Counted from the first letter of the stretch, positions 1 to 8,979 are shown. The stretch is 10,940 nucleotides of DNA from Paraglomus occultum (GCA_910592205.1 CAJVPJ010001273.1:1-10940); one strand, 5' to 3'. The notes: a model not told the origin generated them from the letters alone. Made by a program: numbers and translations.

Positions 1-1717
1 CATCTCCCGGGTACAATTCAAAAACTTGAGGTGTTCTAGATATGTACCCGGGGTACTATATTCAGTGCTCTACGGTACTCGGTAATCAAGCCTCTCAACA
101 CGATTACGGCATCAGGACTAACAAAGTATTTCTAACGACTAATATTTTGCTAATCACCCATTTGACTAAACTGCATGCATTTGGGAAATATTCTTGTCAG
201 AAACATGCAATCTGGTAAACTTTGAGGAGTTTTTTTTTTTTTTTTAATTTCTATTTAATAAGAGATATTGTAGTGCTAACATTATGTATATATATTTGTT
301 TATTTATTTTCCCTAATTTTGTATATCACTGTCACTGTCTTTTGATATACTCTCACCATGTTTATCTTCAAAAGATGACAAAAGTCAAGTTTATTATATT
401 TGTTTGTTGTCTTCTCAGTAAGTTACGTAAGTATAAGAGCACTTTGTCGAAATTGTTCGTCAAAAGTAAAAGCAAATGCTATCACTTTTTTAATTGATTT
501 GTTATTATGAATGAATAATTTCTAAATCACTTGCATAATCTCTTCATAAAACTGCTCTTAGACATTTGGAGTAGACATTCTGAGTTAGTATTAGTATGGA
601 AACAGCCCAGTTAACAGAATCGAGATATTATAATAATAAAAACAGACTCTGTCAAAAGTTGAAATTGAATAATGGCACATAGTAATAGAGCATGTTCCAA
701 TTATTTTTGACACTTGTAAATTGTCAATGTTTGATTATTGTCTTAACTTTATAGGCACAAGAGCAACTTTCCGTTGTTTTAAATATGAGGAAAATGGTAG
801 TTGATGCAAAATATTAATTTTTTATGTTTCATTAATATTAATATTTAGAATAATATTTTAATTTTAAAAATTTAGCAACACAAGTCATACATTGATGCAA
901 GCCATAATCAGACTTTTTATAAAAATTTCATATTCCAGAATTAAGTAATAACTTATTTTTGCAACATTTTAACAATTTAGAGCCGTGAATTAATCTTTTT
1001 ATTGTACGATGCTCCAAGACTTGCATAAAGTTAAATCTTTTATTGCAAGTAGAATTTGTTATTGTAACCAACATTAATTAACTTGTGAAAATTGCATTTC
1101 ATAAGAACCGCCATTATTTTTTCCCGAGACTTGTAAAGGCAAAGATATGGGATGTTAGAACGTAAAGTACTACTATTCCTAACGCTGTTTAATGTTGATA
1201 GGTTATGAATACGTTGTACGCCGCTTTATTTTGGTTCTGCAAAGGTCATAAGACGTCAACAAAGTCTAAAATATACAATGTCATTAGACGTAATATTATT
1301 ACCCCCGCAATGTACGATCAGCTATCGCTCTCAGCCTCTTGACTTTTAAGTATGCAACTAATTCCGCTGACTGTGCTTATTTTAGCAATCATCCTTTTTC
1401 GCGTTTAAGCGAGATGCTGTGGGCTCATACCAACTTCAATCATTTAATGTTGTAGCGTACGGTCATAGCCAAGGTTCAACAAAATAATTGATGTCAATGG
1501 TGTCAGGGTAATAATGGTTTACCCGGTTGAGAGAGTTAGTAATCGTAATTCACAGCGACGATCTGTCACACCTTATATTCTGTCGTGTTTACTTAAAATT
1601 TTTTATATCGATATAATTAGATCTTCCAAGTACAAAAAAGATCGACTGCGGATTGATCTGGTAAGGCAAATAAATTCTCCTCTTCCCACTGCTTTGAAAA
1701 TTTTCCTTCAAGCGAAA
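1..1717. other. AT-rich stretch upstream of the dehydrogenase gene; no gene supported
   Basis: I see no coding region with protein-like composition here. The longest open frame (222-497) starts in a T14-type homopolymer and encodes only F/Y/I/C-rich sequence, as expected from AT-rich noncoding DNA. At the left edge a 9-bp inverted repeat (6-14 and 44-52, CCCGGGTAC/GTACCCGGG) overlaps a small palindrome at 44-56. The last few hundred bases before 1718 must include the promoter and 5' leader of the dehydrogenase gene, but I cannot point to a specific TATA box or regulatory site. Confidence 0.6.
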
Positions 1718-4174
1718 ATGACCTTATTTTTGAGATCCAAATTCCCTAATATAATACGTCAAGGAATTGTAAGTGGATCTCTACCGCGGAGGTATGAAGC
1801 GACTGCGTGTAGTCGGACAGCGACATGTAATTACGAATTAAATCGATTACTTTTTTCGCTACTAGGTTTTTCTCACATTCGTCGGTGGCCAGAAGTGCAG
1901 TAGCTTTTCCCTCGTTGCATAGCCTAAGTGATGAGGAGCAAATGCTTCGTGATTCAGGTACTCCAATCAACATGCTCGTGATAGAAGGCTTTATTGATAA
2001 ATTGAAGATCGGCTAATCTTTCATATGTATATCTGTTTACAGTCGCCAACTTTGCCAAGCAAAAGATATTGCCAAAAGTTCAAGAGATGGATGAGAAAGA
2101 AAAGCTCGATCCAGAGATTCTCAAAGGACTGTTTGAACAGGGTGTACGTTCAACTCTTTACGATTGAATTGTATTACGTGCATGATCGCTGATCAAAGGG
2201 TTTATTGTAGATTATGGGAGTAGAGACCGAAACCGAGTACGGTGGTGCAGGAAGTTCATTCTTGTCCGCGATCCTGGCGGTTGAAGGTAAGCACGTTTAT
2301 GTATATTGTATATTATGAAGCATTATGGCGTTAAACGTCGAGTGGTTTTGTAGAATTGGCGAAAGTTGATCCTTCTATAAGTGTTATTTGTGACGTTCAG
2401 GTGCGTGCAACAGACAATATCCATTATTGTACTTGAATGCCTATTCTCATTCTAATAAGCTAATGATGTCTGCAGAATACGCTTGTAAACACTCTCTTTC
2501 GCAAATATGGTAGCGAGCTCCTTAAGGAAAAGTATCTGCCACAGCTTGCTAGTGATAAGGTACTTATATTACTACATCTGTAAATGTTTGTTATTGCGAA
2601 TACCTGCAACAAGGGGCTTATCGTCATTTAATTATTTTTATTATAAAGGTCGGTTGCTTCTGCCTCTCTGAGGCTCAGGCAGGGAGTGATGCCTTTGCAC
2701 TCACAACCCGTGCGGACAAGAAAGACGGTCATTATTTATTGAACGGATCCAAGATGTGGATCACTAATTCATTCGAAGCAGACATTTTCTTGGTATTCGC
2801 TAATATAGGTACGACAAACGGCAGGATTTTGTTTATTGTAAATAGTATGTTTCGTTGTATTTATGTACGCATTCCATCTTTCAGACTTGTCAGCAGGTTA
2901 TAAGGGTATTACTTGCTTTGTCGTTGAGAAAGATTGGGGCGTGTCTATTGCTAAGAAAGAAACCAAGGTACAATGAAGAGTATTTGCTACATGCACGGAT
3001 CGAAACTCTAATATGGTATTTTGAGCTAATGTCATCGATGTCTGATAGCTTGGAATTCGAGCCTCGTCGACTTGCACGGTAAACTTTGACAACGTCAAGG
3101 TAAGGATATAACACTCAGTCATTTTAAGCCCCATTTTAGGAGTGGAAAGGAGCAGAGCTCCCTCCCTCCTGATTGACATGTTACACCTGATTGATTTCCC
3201 TGATGCCTAGGTTCCCGAGGAGAACGTTCTCGGTGTGGTCGGAAAAGGTAAATGAGGTTGGTAATGAGGATACGGCTTATCGTAATAACCGAATGTCTCT
3301 AAAAGTAATTTTGATGGATAGGATACAAGTACGCCATAGAAATATTGAACGAAGGTCGTATTGGAATTGCAGCACAAATGATTGGTTTAGCGCAAGGGGT
3401 GTTTGATCATGCTTTGCCCTACACGTATCAAAGAAAAGCTTTCGGGCAGCTAGTAGGTGATTTTCAGGTGAGCCGTTTGTAAAATTAATAATAGAGACGC
3501 TTGAGTGAACGTTTTAACACTTGACACATACTAAAAGTTGATAATTGTTTATTGATAGGGAATGCAACACCAATTTGCACAAGGTACTTGAGAAATTTAC
3601 ATTTGTTTAATATTATCAACTCGAATTTATTTGTATACATATTACAAACGCGTAGTTGCTACTGAGATCGAAGCCGCGAGACTTTTAACGTACAACGCAG
3701 CCAGGTTAAAAGAAGAAGGCAAAAATTTTGTCAAAGAAGCTGCTATGGCAAAATTGTTTTCGTCTCAGGTTGCCGAAAAGGTAAGAATCAGAGTTGGAAG
3801 AGTAAGTTTGTCGATTTCATACAAATCAATAATACAAATCTCAACGCGTGTGCTGTACGTCAGGCTGCGTCCAAAGCCGTCGAGTGGATGGGAGGAGTTG
3901 GATTTACGAGAGAATTCCCAGGTAATTGACAACGTTTGATAATGGAAACGTTTTAGACTACTGATTAACGAAATGTTTTTCCCAATTTAGTTGAGAAGTA
4001 CTATCGAGATGCTAAGATTGGTGAGTATGAGCGACTGCGTTCTCCTGACAAGCGCTCTCTTGTCATTCTTGTATTAACCCCACGATCAAACCTTTTACAG
4101 GTGCCATCTACGAAGGAACAAGCAACATTCAATTGTCAACAATAGCTAAAATTTTGGCTCTAGACTATAAATAA
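1718..4174 (+). CDS. ACADSB: Short/branched-chain acyl-CoA dehydrogenase, mitochondrial (16 exons)
   Basis: This gene encodes an FAD flavoenzyme that oxidises 2-methyl-branched or short acyl-CoA to the 2-enoyl-CoA in the mitochondrial matrix, for example in isoleucine breakdown, and passes electrons to ETF. Exons: 1718-1791, 1866-1957, 2043-2143, 2211-2286, 2354-2400, 2476-2559, 2649-2808, 2885-2967, 3049-3099, 3211-3247, 3322-3467, 3559-3583, 3656-3780, 3864-3921, 3991-4020, 4101-4174. All junctions are GT-AG and keep phase, giving 420 residues, close to the usual family length. Residues 1-27 form an Arg-rich presequence with an RFF|S processing site. Signature one ([10 protein letters not shown]) starts at residue 163 and signature two (EWMGGVGF...EKYYRD) at 374. 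The catalytic Glu is E401 in [10 protein letters not shown]. The ATG at 1718 has A at -3 and opens the presequence; an in-frame ATG at 1514 would add an unlikely 68 residues. Exons 1 and 2 have no conserved homologous sequence, so they are the least certain. Substrate preference is inferred from family resemblance. Confidence 0.95.
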
Positions 4175-4185
4175 AGAACAATAAA
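4170..4185 (+). terminator. Two overlapping-to-stop AATAAA poly(A) signals
   Basis: AATAAA occurs at 4170-4175, overlapping the TAA stop of the dehydrogenase gene, and again at 4180-4185. These would place the mRNA end very close to the stop codon, which implies a short 3' UTR. The hexamer match is direct; its use as a signal is inferred. Confidence 0.5.
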
Positions 4186-4863
4186 GCATGACGCATTATC
4201 TAATTTTACATAAATTAAACTTCAACTGCGGCTCCGATGACATTAAACGCGCCTGTTTGATACGCTAAGGCGGTATCATTTATTTGTACGTTTATATTCT
4301 GGCAGGTAGTATGGGGGACCCCTGTAATTCCTGTCAAATTTCCATGACTACGGCCACGTTCGCTTTAAGGGCGTCACCCCGTCGGTCCACTAAATTTGTT
4401 TATTGTTGTTGTTGTTGCTATTGAATTGTATTCTCTAGCGCTCTTTAAAGGTTATTTTTTCTTGATAAAATTTATAAGTAATTTTTTCTATAATCCAGAC
4501 ATTCCTGGTGTTATTTATTTTAAAAACAGGGCGCAATATTTTTACCCAACTCTTTTCTAAAAATGCTTCCAATAGTAATAACAATAATGCTATTATTTTT
4601 TGGTTTTATGACATATTATTTCATAAATTAATTTTTATATAAATATAATCCTATATTAAATGTGTAATAATTAATTAAACATTGTGTTTTTGAATTGCTA
4701 GTGGATTCTGTTCGGCTATTCAGATCAATTGTACCATTTTTTGTTGTTTCTTCAGGTGAATCGGATAACTTCTGTTCCAAAGCTATTAATTCCGCATCAT
4801 GAAAAAATGTTAATAAATAATTCACCATATAATGTAAAATGAATTTGATTATATTACCTGTTC
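4186..4863. other. Convergent intergenic region
   Basis: This lies between two converging transcription units and is mostly AT-rich. It contains a distinctly GC-richer patch at about 4300-4392, bounded by the 7-bp inverted pair CAAATTT (4335-4341) and AAATTTG (4392-4398), and a short TTG microsatellite at about 4404-4416. A minus-strand open frame at 4828-4628 is Ser/Thr/Glu-rich but has no acceptable splice junction to the neighbouring minus-strand gene, so I did not call it. Confidence 0.5.
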
Positions 4864-4869
4864 TTTATT
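4864..4869 (-). terminator. AATAAA poly(A) signal of the minus-strand gene
   Basis: AATAAA on the minus strand lies about 21 bases after the stop codon at 4893-4891. The spacing mirrors the arrangement behind the dehydrogenase gene and supports a true gene end here. Confidence 0.45.
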
Positions 4870-4890
4870 GATTGCACCTACGAGTGAACG

Positions 4891-5836
4891 CTAAAGGTGC
4901 TCTTGATATATTACATCTATGTTATCCGCGGACTTTTCTTCCTCGCCCTCCATCCCATTCATTAGTTTTGCAACTTTGGATTGTTCTTCTAGTTCTTGTT
5001 TCTCCTGGGATTGTCTTTTTACCTGAATCAAAAATTGTAGAAAAGTCAATTATTAAAGTTTAAAAGTAGCTAAAACATGTCTGCATCACTAACTCTCTTA
5101 GACTCTGGATAATCTGAGGAATCCGAGAGAATTTAGGTTCTGGTTTTCATCATAATGGTACTTGTTTTTTCCGTTCTCTCAACTTTATCCTGGGAGGGGA
5201 TTTCCTTTCTAACATAAACATAGTCATAATTATAAAAATTTTCATAGCTTAAATTCATCATAAGTAAAGGCTTGCAATTCTACCTCGAGCGGAACGGAAT
5301 TATATATTATCCCATCATAAACAGTTCCATCATAATTCGTAAGTTTCGGCCTGAGGATATGTAACTCTCGCCAACCCATATTTTCGCTACTTTGTGATTG
5401 GGCCATGAATCCTTAAATAAAAAATTTGGCTAGAAAACACTTCGTTGGTCACGACCTTTATCAGCCAAACTAAGAGATTGCCTGTGCTAGATGAGTCCAG
5501 TGTCAGGTCGACCAAGAGACTTGAACAACAGACAAACTAAGAGATTGCCTGTCCTTAAACGCTGGTTTTGTGGCTCGACGAATGGTGAAGAAACTAAGAA
5601 ATTCTCGTCACGCCACTTTTTTCCTGACATTTCCAACAAAAAAATACTTGCATTTTTATATCTATCGAGTAAATACTGTACTTTTCGCGTCGCTTTCCCT
5701 GATTACTTTTAACAATGTTATGAAGGCTTTTTAGATAATCATCTACTGACGCTTGGCACGGTTTTTCATTGCATTCTTTTAGAAACCCAACCGGCATGTT
5801 TTTTATTGAATATTTGTTAATCGCGTTATCAGACAT
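4891..5836 (-). CDS. Probable 5-exon gene, function unknown
   Basis: I do not recognise this protein. On the minus strand an ATG at 5836-5834 in an A-rich context (aacaATG) opens a frame of about 53 codons. A phase-consistent model is exons 5836-5677, 5411-5284, 5189-5162, 5113-5094 and 5022-4891 (TAG), 155 residues, all GT-AG. The middle exon holds a stretch reading MGWRELHILRPK and later YDGTVYDGIIYN; the C-terminal third is charged and probably coiled coil (QEKQELEEQSKVAKLM, then an EGEEEK run). There is no signal peptide or membrane segment. Uncertainties: the first donor could be at 5706 instead of 5676, giving 145 residues; an alternative frame through exon 2 with other donors is also phase-consistent; two exons are only 28 and 20 nt and one intron is 48 bp. 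Existence of a gene is more certain than the exon borders. Confidence 0.42.
5466..5610. repeat. Imperfect tandem duplication inside the first intron of the minus-strand gene
   Basis: The 20-mer CAAACTAAGAGATTGCCTGT occurs at 5466-5485 and exactly again at 5533-5552 (period 67), and a third degenerate start (AAACTAAGAAATT) is at 5591. Sequence between copies also corresponds (TGTCAGGTCGAC against TGTGGCTCGAC), so this is a decayed tandem array of about 2.3 units. It falls in the 264-294-bp intron of the unknown gene, by far the longest intron in the window. Confidence 0.7.
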
Positions 5837-6660
5837 TGTTATTATTATGGAGAGAGTTTTAGTTTTTGTTTACACGAGGGGATAGTTAAATATATTACTT
5901 TATTGGAATTTTTTTATAGTAAAGTTACTATATTTGACCAACTTATGGTTACACAATAGAATCACATGCCACAAGATTTCAGTGACGCCAAAATTTTTCC
6001 GAGAGGGAAAAGGAATAAATTATCTGATGGTTAGTGCTTTGGGCTTCTATTTTTTACTATTTTATGATAATTAATAGCTATTTTTCCTATATTATTAATG
6101 TTAAGCTGCATTCAATAAATCTCTCGCTAAAAGTATGTTGTATCTATTTGTATATATTGCGACTTGGTTTTTTTAAAACCATGTTGTACTTCAGTTGGAG
6201 ATCTGTGACCAAGTGACCGAGTTTTTTTTGGTAAAAATAGCAAACAATACAGCCAAATTTTAACTGGCACGTGTATATATTTTTATAAATATAGTTTTTA
6301 CTCGGCTACTTGCTTTTGAATAAATATACTAGACTTATTATTAACGTCTTATGCAAGCAACAATAAATAATGTCAATTAATATACAGCACTGTATATTTG
6401 CATGTCTATACAACATAATATTATGCATGAGCGATTGTTGTCGATGTCAGCGTAACTATTTATATGCGTAATTTACTATTTTTAAGCAGTGGAAATTTTT
6501 ATTGTTCTGTTACACTAATACGTTATGTCTGAGTTCGTAATTAGCTTTATGGTTAACAAAATATTTTTACACTCCTTTGCTGCACAGCCACCGTTATTTA
6601 TACTTATACGGTTAACGCCGAGATGTGTCATCTTCTCATCCAACACGCGACACGCGTCTA
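5837..6660. other. AT-rich intergenic region
   Basis: I see no gene. The open frame at 6034-6216 has a low-complexity F/Y/I/L composition and no splice or homology support. The region should carry the promoter of the minus-strand gene starting at 5836. A perfect 8-bp palindrome with a 2-base centre (ATATACAG-CA-CTGTATAT) lies at 6380-6397. Confidence 0.55.
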
Positions 6661-6670
6661 CTCAGACACA

Positions 6671-6735
6671 TATATATACCTAAAAAATTTTCCCTCCATC
6701 GCACTTTATCGCTCTTTCTCTCTTCTCTTCCAAAA
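6671..6735 (+). promoter_or_regulatory. Possible TATA plus CT-rich core promoter
   Basis: TATATATACC at 6671-6680 is followed 30-50 bases later by a pyrimidine-rich run (about 6711-6733, TCTTTCTCTCTTCTCTTCC). TATA plus a CT-rich initiator is common in fungal promoters. It would drive rightward transcription into the tandem repeats and the spliced-looking locus beyond them. This is pattern-based inference. Confidence 0.3.
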
Positions 6736-6854
6736 CGCCAATACAACACTATCTAAAGGCTAATATACCAAAAACAATCTTCTGTCATCGCTCCATATTA
6801 CGCTTATACAAACGAACGAACGGGCAAGTTATTAGCAGCAAAACTCTTAACATT

Positions 6855-7645
6855 TAATGACGACCGTTTATCGACCACATAACCGATGAGAGAGTTCGAA
6901 CTCATGTAAACATACGAACCGAACGAACAAGTCTCGTTAACGGCGCATCCTAACACTCACAACGACACGGTTTATCGACTAGAAAGTTCGAACAAAACGC
7001 AACTCTATTATATTACACGAACAAGTTATACTCTTAACACTCATAACGACCGTTTGTCGGCCACCCAAAGTTCGAACATAACGCGTACGCAAACGAACAA
7101 GTCGTTAACAGCGCTATTTCTAACTAACCCTCACAACAACACGGTTTATCGACTACGTGACCGGTGAAAAAGTTTGAACAAAAACGCAGCTCTATATCAC
7201 GCAAACAAGTCATACTATTAACACTCATAACAACCGTTTGTCGGCCACACAGAGTTTGAACATAGCGCGTGCACAAACAAACGAACGACGACAATAATTT
7301 TAACGCTCAATAACGACCGTTTATCGATCACATAACCGAGAAAGCCCCGTATTACATATACGACACGAAACAAACAATTCATTAACGGCAAAACTTCTAA
7401 CATTCGATAACGACCGTTTGTTAACCACGCAACAAATGGGAGAGTATACAGTCACAACTCGATATGACGCACATACGAACCGAACAAACAAGTCGAAACC
7501 TCAACGACCGTTTATTAACCACGTAACCGATGAGTTCAATTACAACTCCATCAATACGACGCAAACAAATCTTTAACGCGGCGGACATCCTAACATTCAA
7601 TAACGGCAACTTTTATCAACCACACCTCCGATGAGGATGTTGTGT
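6855..7645. repeat. Diverged ~93-bp tandem repeat array with higher-order dimer
   Basis: The core CGACCGTTTATCGACCAC and close variants recur at about 6861, 6963, 7047, 7137, 7231, 7314, 7411, 7505 and 7603, that is with spacings of 83-102 bp. Other unit parts recur in order: CATAACCGATGAG, AGTTCGAAC, ACGAACAAGTC, GTTAACGGC and CTAACACTCA. A two-unit block is duplicated: 6958 onward matches 7132 onward, and 7036 onward matches 7220 onward (offsets 174 and 184). The plus strand is strongly A/C-rich. The minus-strand open frames at 7403-7218 and 7609-7421 lie within repeat units and resemble each other only for that reason. No coding function is seen. Confidence 0.8.
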
Positions 7646-8254
7646 CCGGATGCTTTCGCCTCAACAATGTCAATTTATATGCAACGCGACGAGCTTTTTT
7701 ACAACTCTCATACAAAGAAGTTTGAAAACGGTCGTTCATTATTGTAAGTACATCATTAACTATTCATATATCCGATGCCTTTTCAACAAACAGGTTATTA
7801 TACCATTATTTACTTATCTGCAAATATTCTCTTTTTTTTTTTACAGCTTCGTCGATCGAAGCTATTGCACAATAAACTCGCTTCCTAGGCTGATCACTGT
7901 CTCTACCTGGCGGACGGGCTGCGGATCAAGAACGAATAGCGAGTAGTTACGGGTCTCGCCACTCTCCCTGTGACACCTGCGGTGATGTGATCCCGGCACG
8001 GGTCCTGAGGAAGTGAGTCACGGGGGATGCCCGGATCACACTCGGACATTTCCTTTCTTCTCTTTTTTTACTGCACACAGCTTTAGATGACGGGTAGAAG
8101 ATTTTGGTAAGTATGAAGGTAAGTTCGCATTGTTTCACGCTATATCACTAACTCTATTTTCTTTTTTTTCTTTCTCCCCCCTTTTTCTTTCCCTTGGTGG
8201 GTTCGCGGGGTGATCGGATCCAATGGTACACGTGGAAGTGGAAACGAGCACCAG
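7631..8254 (+). other. Spliced-looking locus without a long ORF
   Basis: Strong intron signals are present on the plus strand: donor GTAAGT at 7744 with acceptor T12ACAG ending 7846 (103 bp); donor GTGAGT at 8013 with a long pyrimidine tract and CACAG ending 8080 (68 bp); then GTAAGT donors at 8107 and again at 8119, with a possible acceptor CCAG at 8254. Splicing the first intron joins an ATG at 7631 to a frame ending in TAG at 7944-7946, a 70-residue product with no recognisable domain. Another frame across exon two contains RHSPCDTCGDVIPARV, but it has no ATG and ends right after the second junction. The product may be a noncoding RNA, a short peptide gene, or the end of a repeated element. 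The ATG itself sits in the last tandem repeat unit (CCGATGAG). Confidence 0.38.
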
Positions 8255-8260
8255 GGACCC

Positions 8261-8641
8261 ATATGGTAACTACTTGCTATTAATTAATGATCTGTCCTCG
8301 AAGCTTGAGACGAAAAGCCAGCGAGAGCAATAGCTTTCGATTCTTTTTACGTAATTTTAATTTTAATTTAACTTTAATACAATAACAACAGAATTAGTAT
8401 TCATATGTTATATAGTATTTGTAATATTTATTTCGAATATTTATTGTGGCAGATTAAACAAAATCGGATTAAAACGAAATGGGGGCCTTTTCGGAATGGG
8501 GTGTAATATTTAATCATGTGAACAACACCAACGTCATCGTACATGCGGTCACGTTACTGTAACCAATTAGTTGGTAAAGTCTTTAACTCATTGGTGATGA
8601 CATTGCTGGATCACGTGTATGTATTTACAGAGATTATTTTA
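8261..8641. other. Intergenic region, possible promoter of the ribosomal protein gene
   Basis: No gene is seen. CCAAT occurs on the plus strand at about 8561 and inverted as ATTGG at about 8590, with an ACCAA-TTAG-TTGGT palindrome. These could be the original promoter elements of the gene starting at 9040, now separated from it by the inserted transposon-derived sequence. This is inference from position only. Confidence 0.3.
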
Positions 8642-8979
8642 CAGACCTCCCTAAAAAAAATATAAATGCAACTCGACGGGAGACATAGGAAAAAACTGAT
8701 GAAACTTGCACTTAGAGAGGTATTGCACTTATGGAGGGTGAAATGCTTATATAGCTTATAAACTTGGGACTGAACCAGACTTTGCGCTTAGAGGGGTCAA
8801 ACTTATCAATTGCACTAGGGAGGTCCCACTGTATATAGCTGGGACTGCAAAATCTATTGCACATGCAGAATATAGAGAATGTGCATTTAGCATTTAAGTC
8901 CCGAGGTTGGGACCATCAAATAGCGTGCATTTAGGGAGACTGTGCATTTAGGGAGAGTGCATTTAGGGAGAGTTCACTG
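8642..8979. mobile_element. Non-autonomous Tc1/mariner-type element (MITE), probably composite
   Basis: The stretch starts CAGACCTCCCTAA and ends TTAGGGAGAGTTCACTG, imperfect terminal inverted repeats with CAG/CTG tips, flanked by TA at 8640-8641 and 8980-8981, as expected for Tc1/mariner insertion. It has no transposase. An internal right-type end (GGGAGGTCCCACTG, ending 8831, followed by TA) suggests that 8642-8831 is itself a complete ~190-bp element and that 8834-8979 is a second related end. TGCATTTAGGGAGA-like motifs are repeated through it: three near-tandem 15-mers at 8925, 8942 and 8957, and variants TTGCACTTAGAGAGG, TTGCACTTATGGAGG, TTGCGCTTAGAGGGG and TTGCACTAGGGAGG between 8707 and 8824. 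Confidence 0.72.
8714..8824 (+). repeat. Transposon-end repeat, copy 1
   Basis: Bases 8714-8805 are identical to 10166-10257 (92 bp), and similarity continues with two substitutions and one indel to about 8824. It is in the same orientation as copy 2 and lies 5' of the ribosomal protein gene. Confidence 0.9.

Noticed and set aside
44-56. GTACCCGGGGTAC palindrome near the left edge
   Set aside because: Too short and isolated to assign a function; recorded only within the region note.
222-497. Open frame rich in F, Y, I and C after a poly-T run
   Set aside because: Composition is that of translated AT-rich noncoding DNA and there is no splice or domain support.
1514-1717. Upstream in-frame ATG as the dehydrogenase start
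   Set aside because: It would add 68 residues that look nothing like a targeting peptide; the ATG at 1718 directly opens a good presequence.
2855-3406. Several 70-90-codon frames on both strands
   Set aside because: They are shadows overlapping ACADSB exons and introns in other frames.
4628-4828. Minus-strand Ser/Thr/Glu-rich frame as a last exon of the unknown gene
   Set aside because: Joining it needs a one-base phase that no available donor supplies, and a stop plus AATAAA already close the gene upstream.
7218-7609. Two minus-strand open frames of about 60 codons
   Set aside because: They lie in tandem repeat units and share sequence only because of the repeat; no start context or domain.
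7947-8138. Minus-strand 63-codon frame opposite the spliced locus
   Set aside because: It crosses two strong plus-strand intron signatures; splice evidence favours the plus strand. It may be a commonly mis-annotated repeat peptide.
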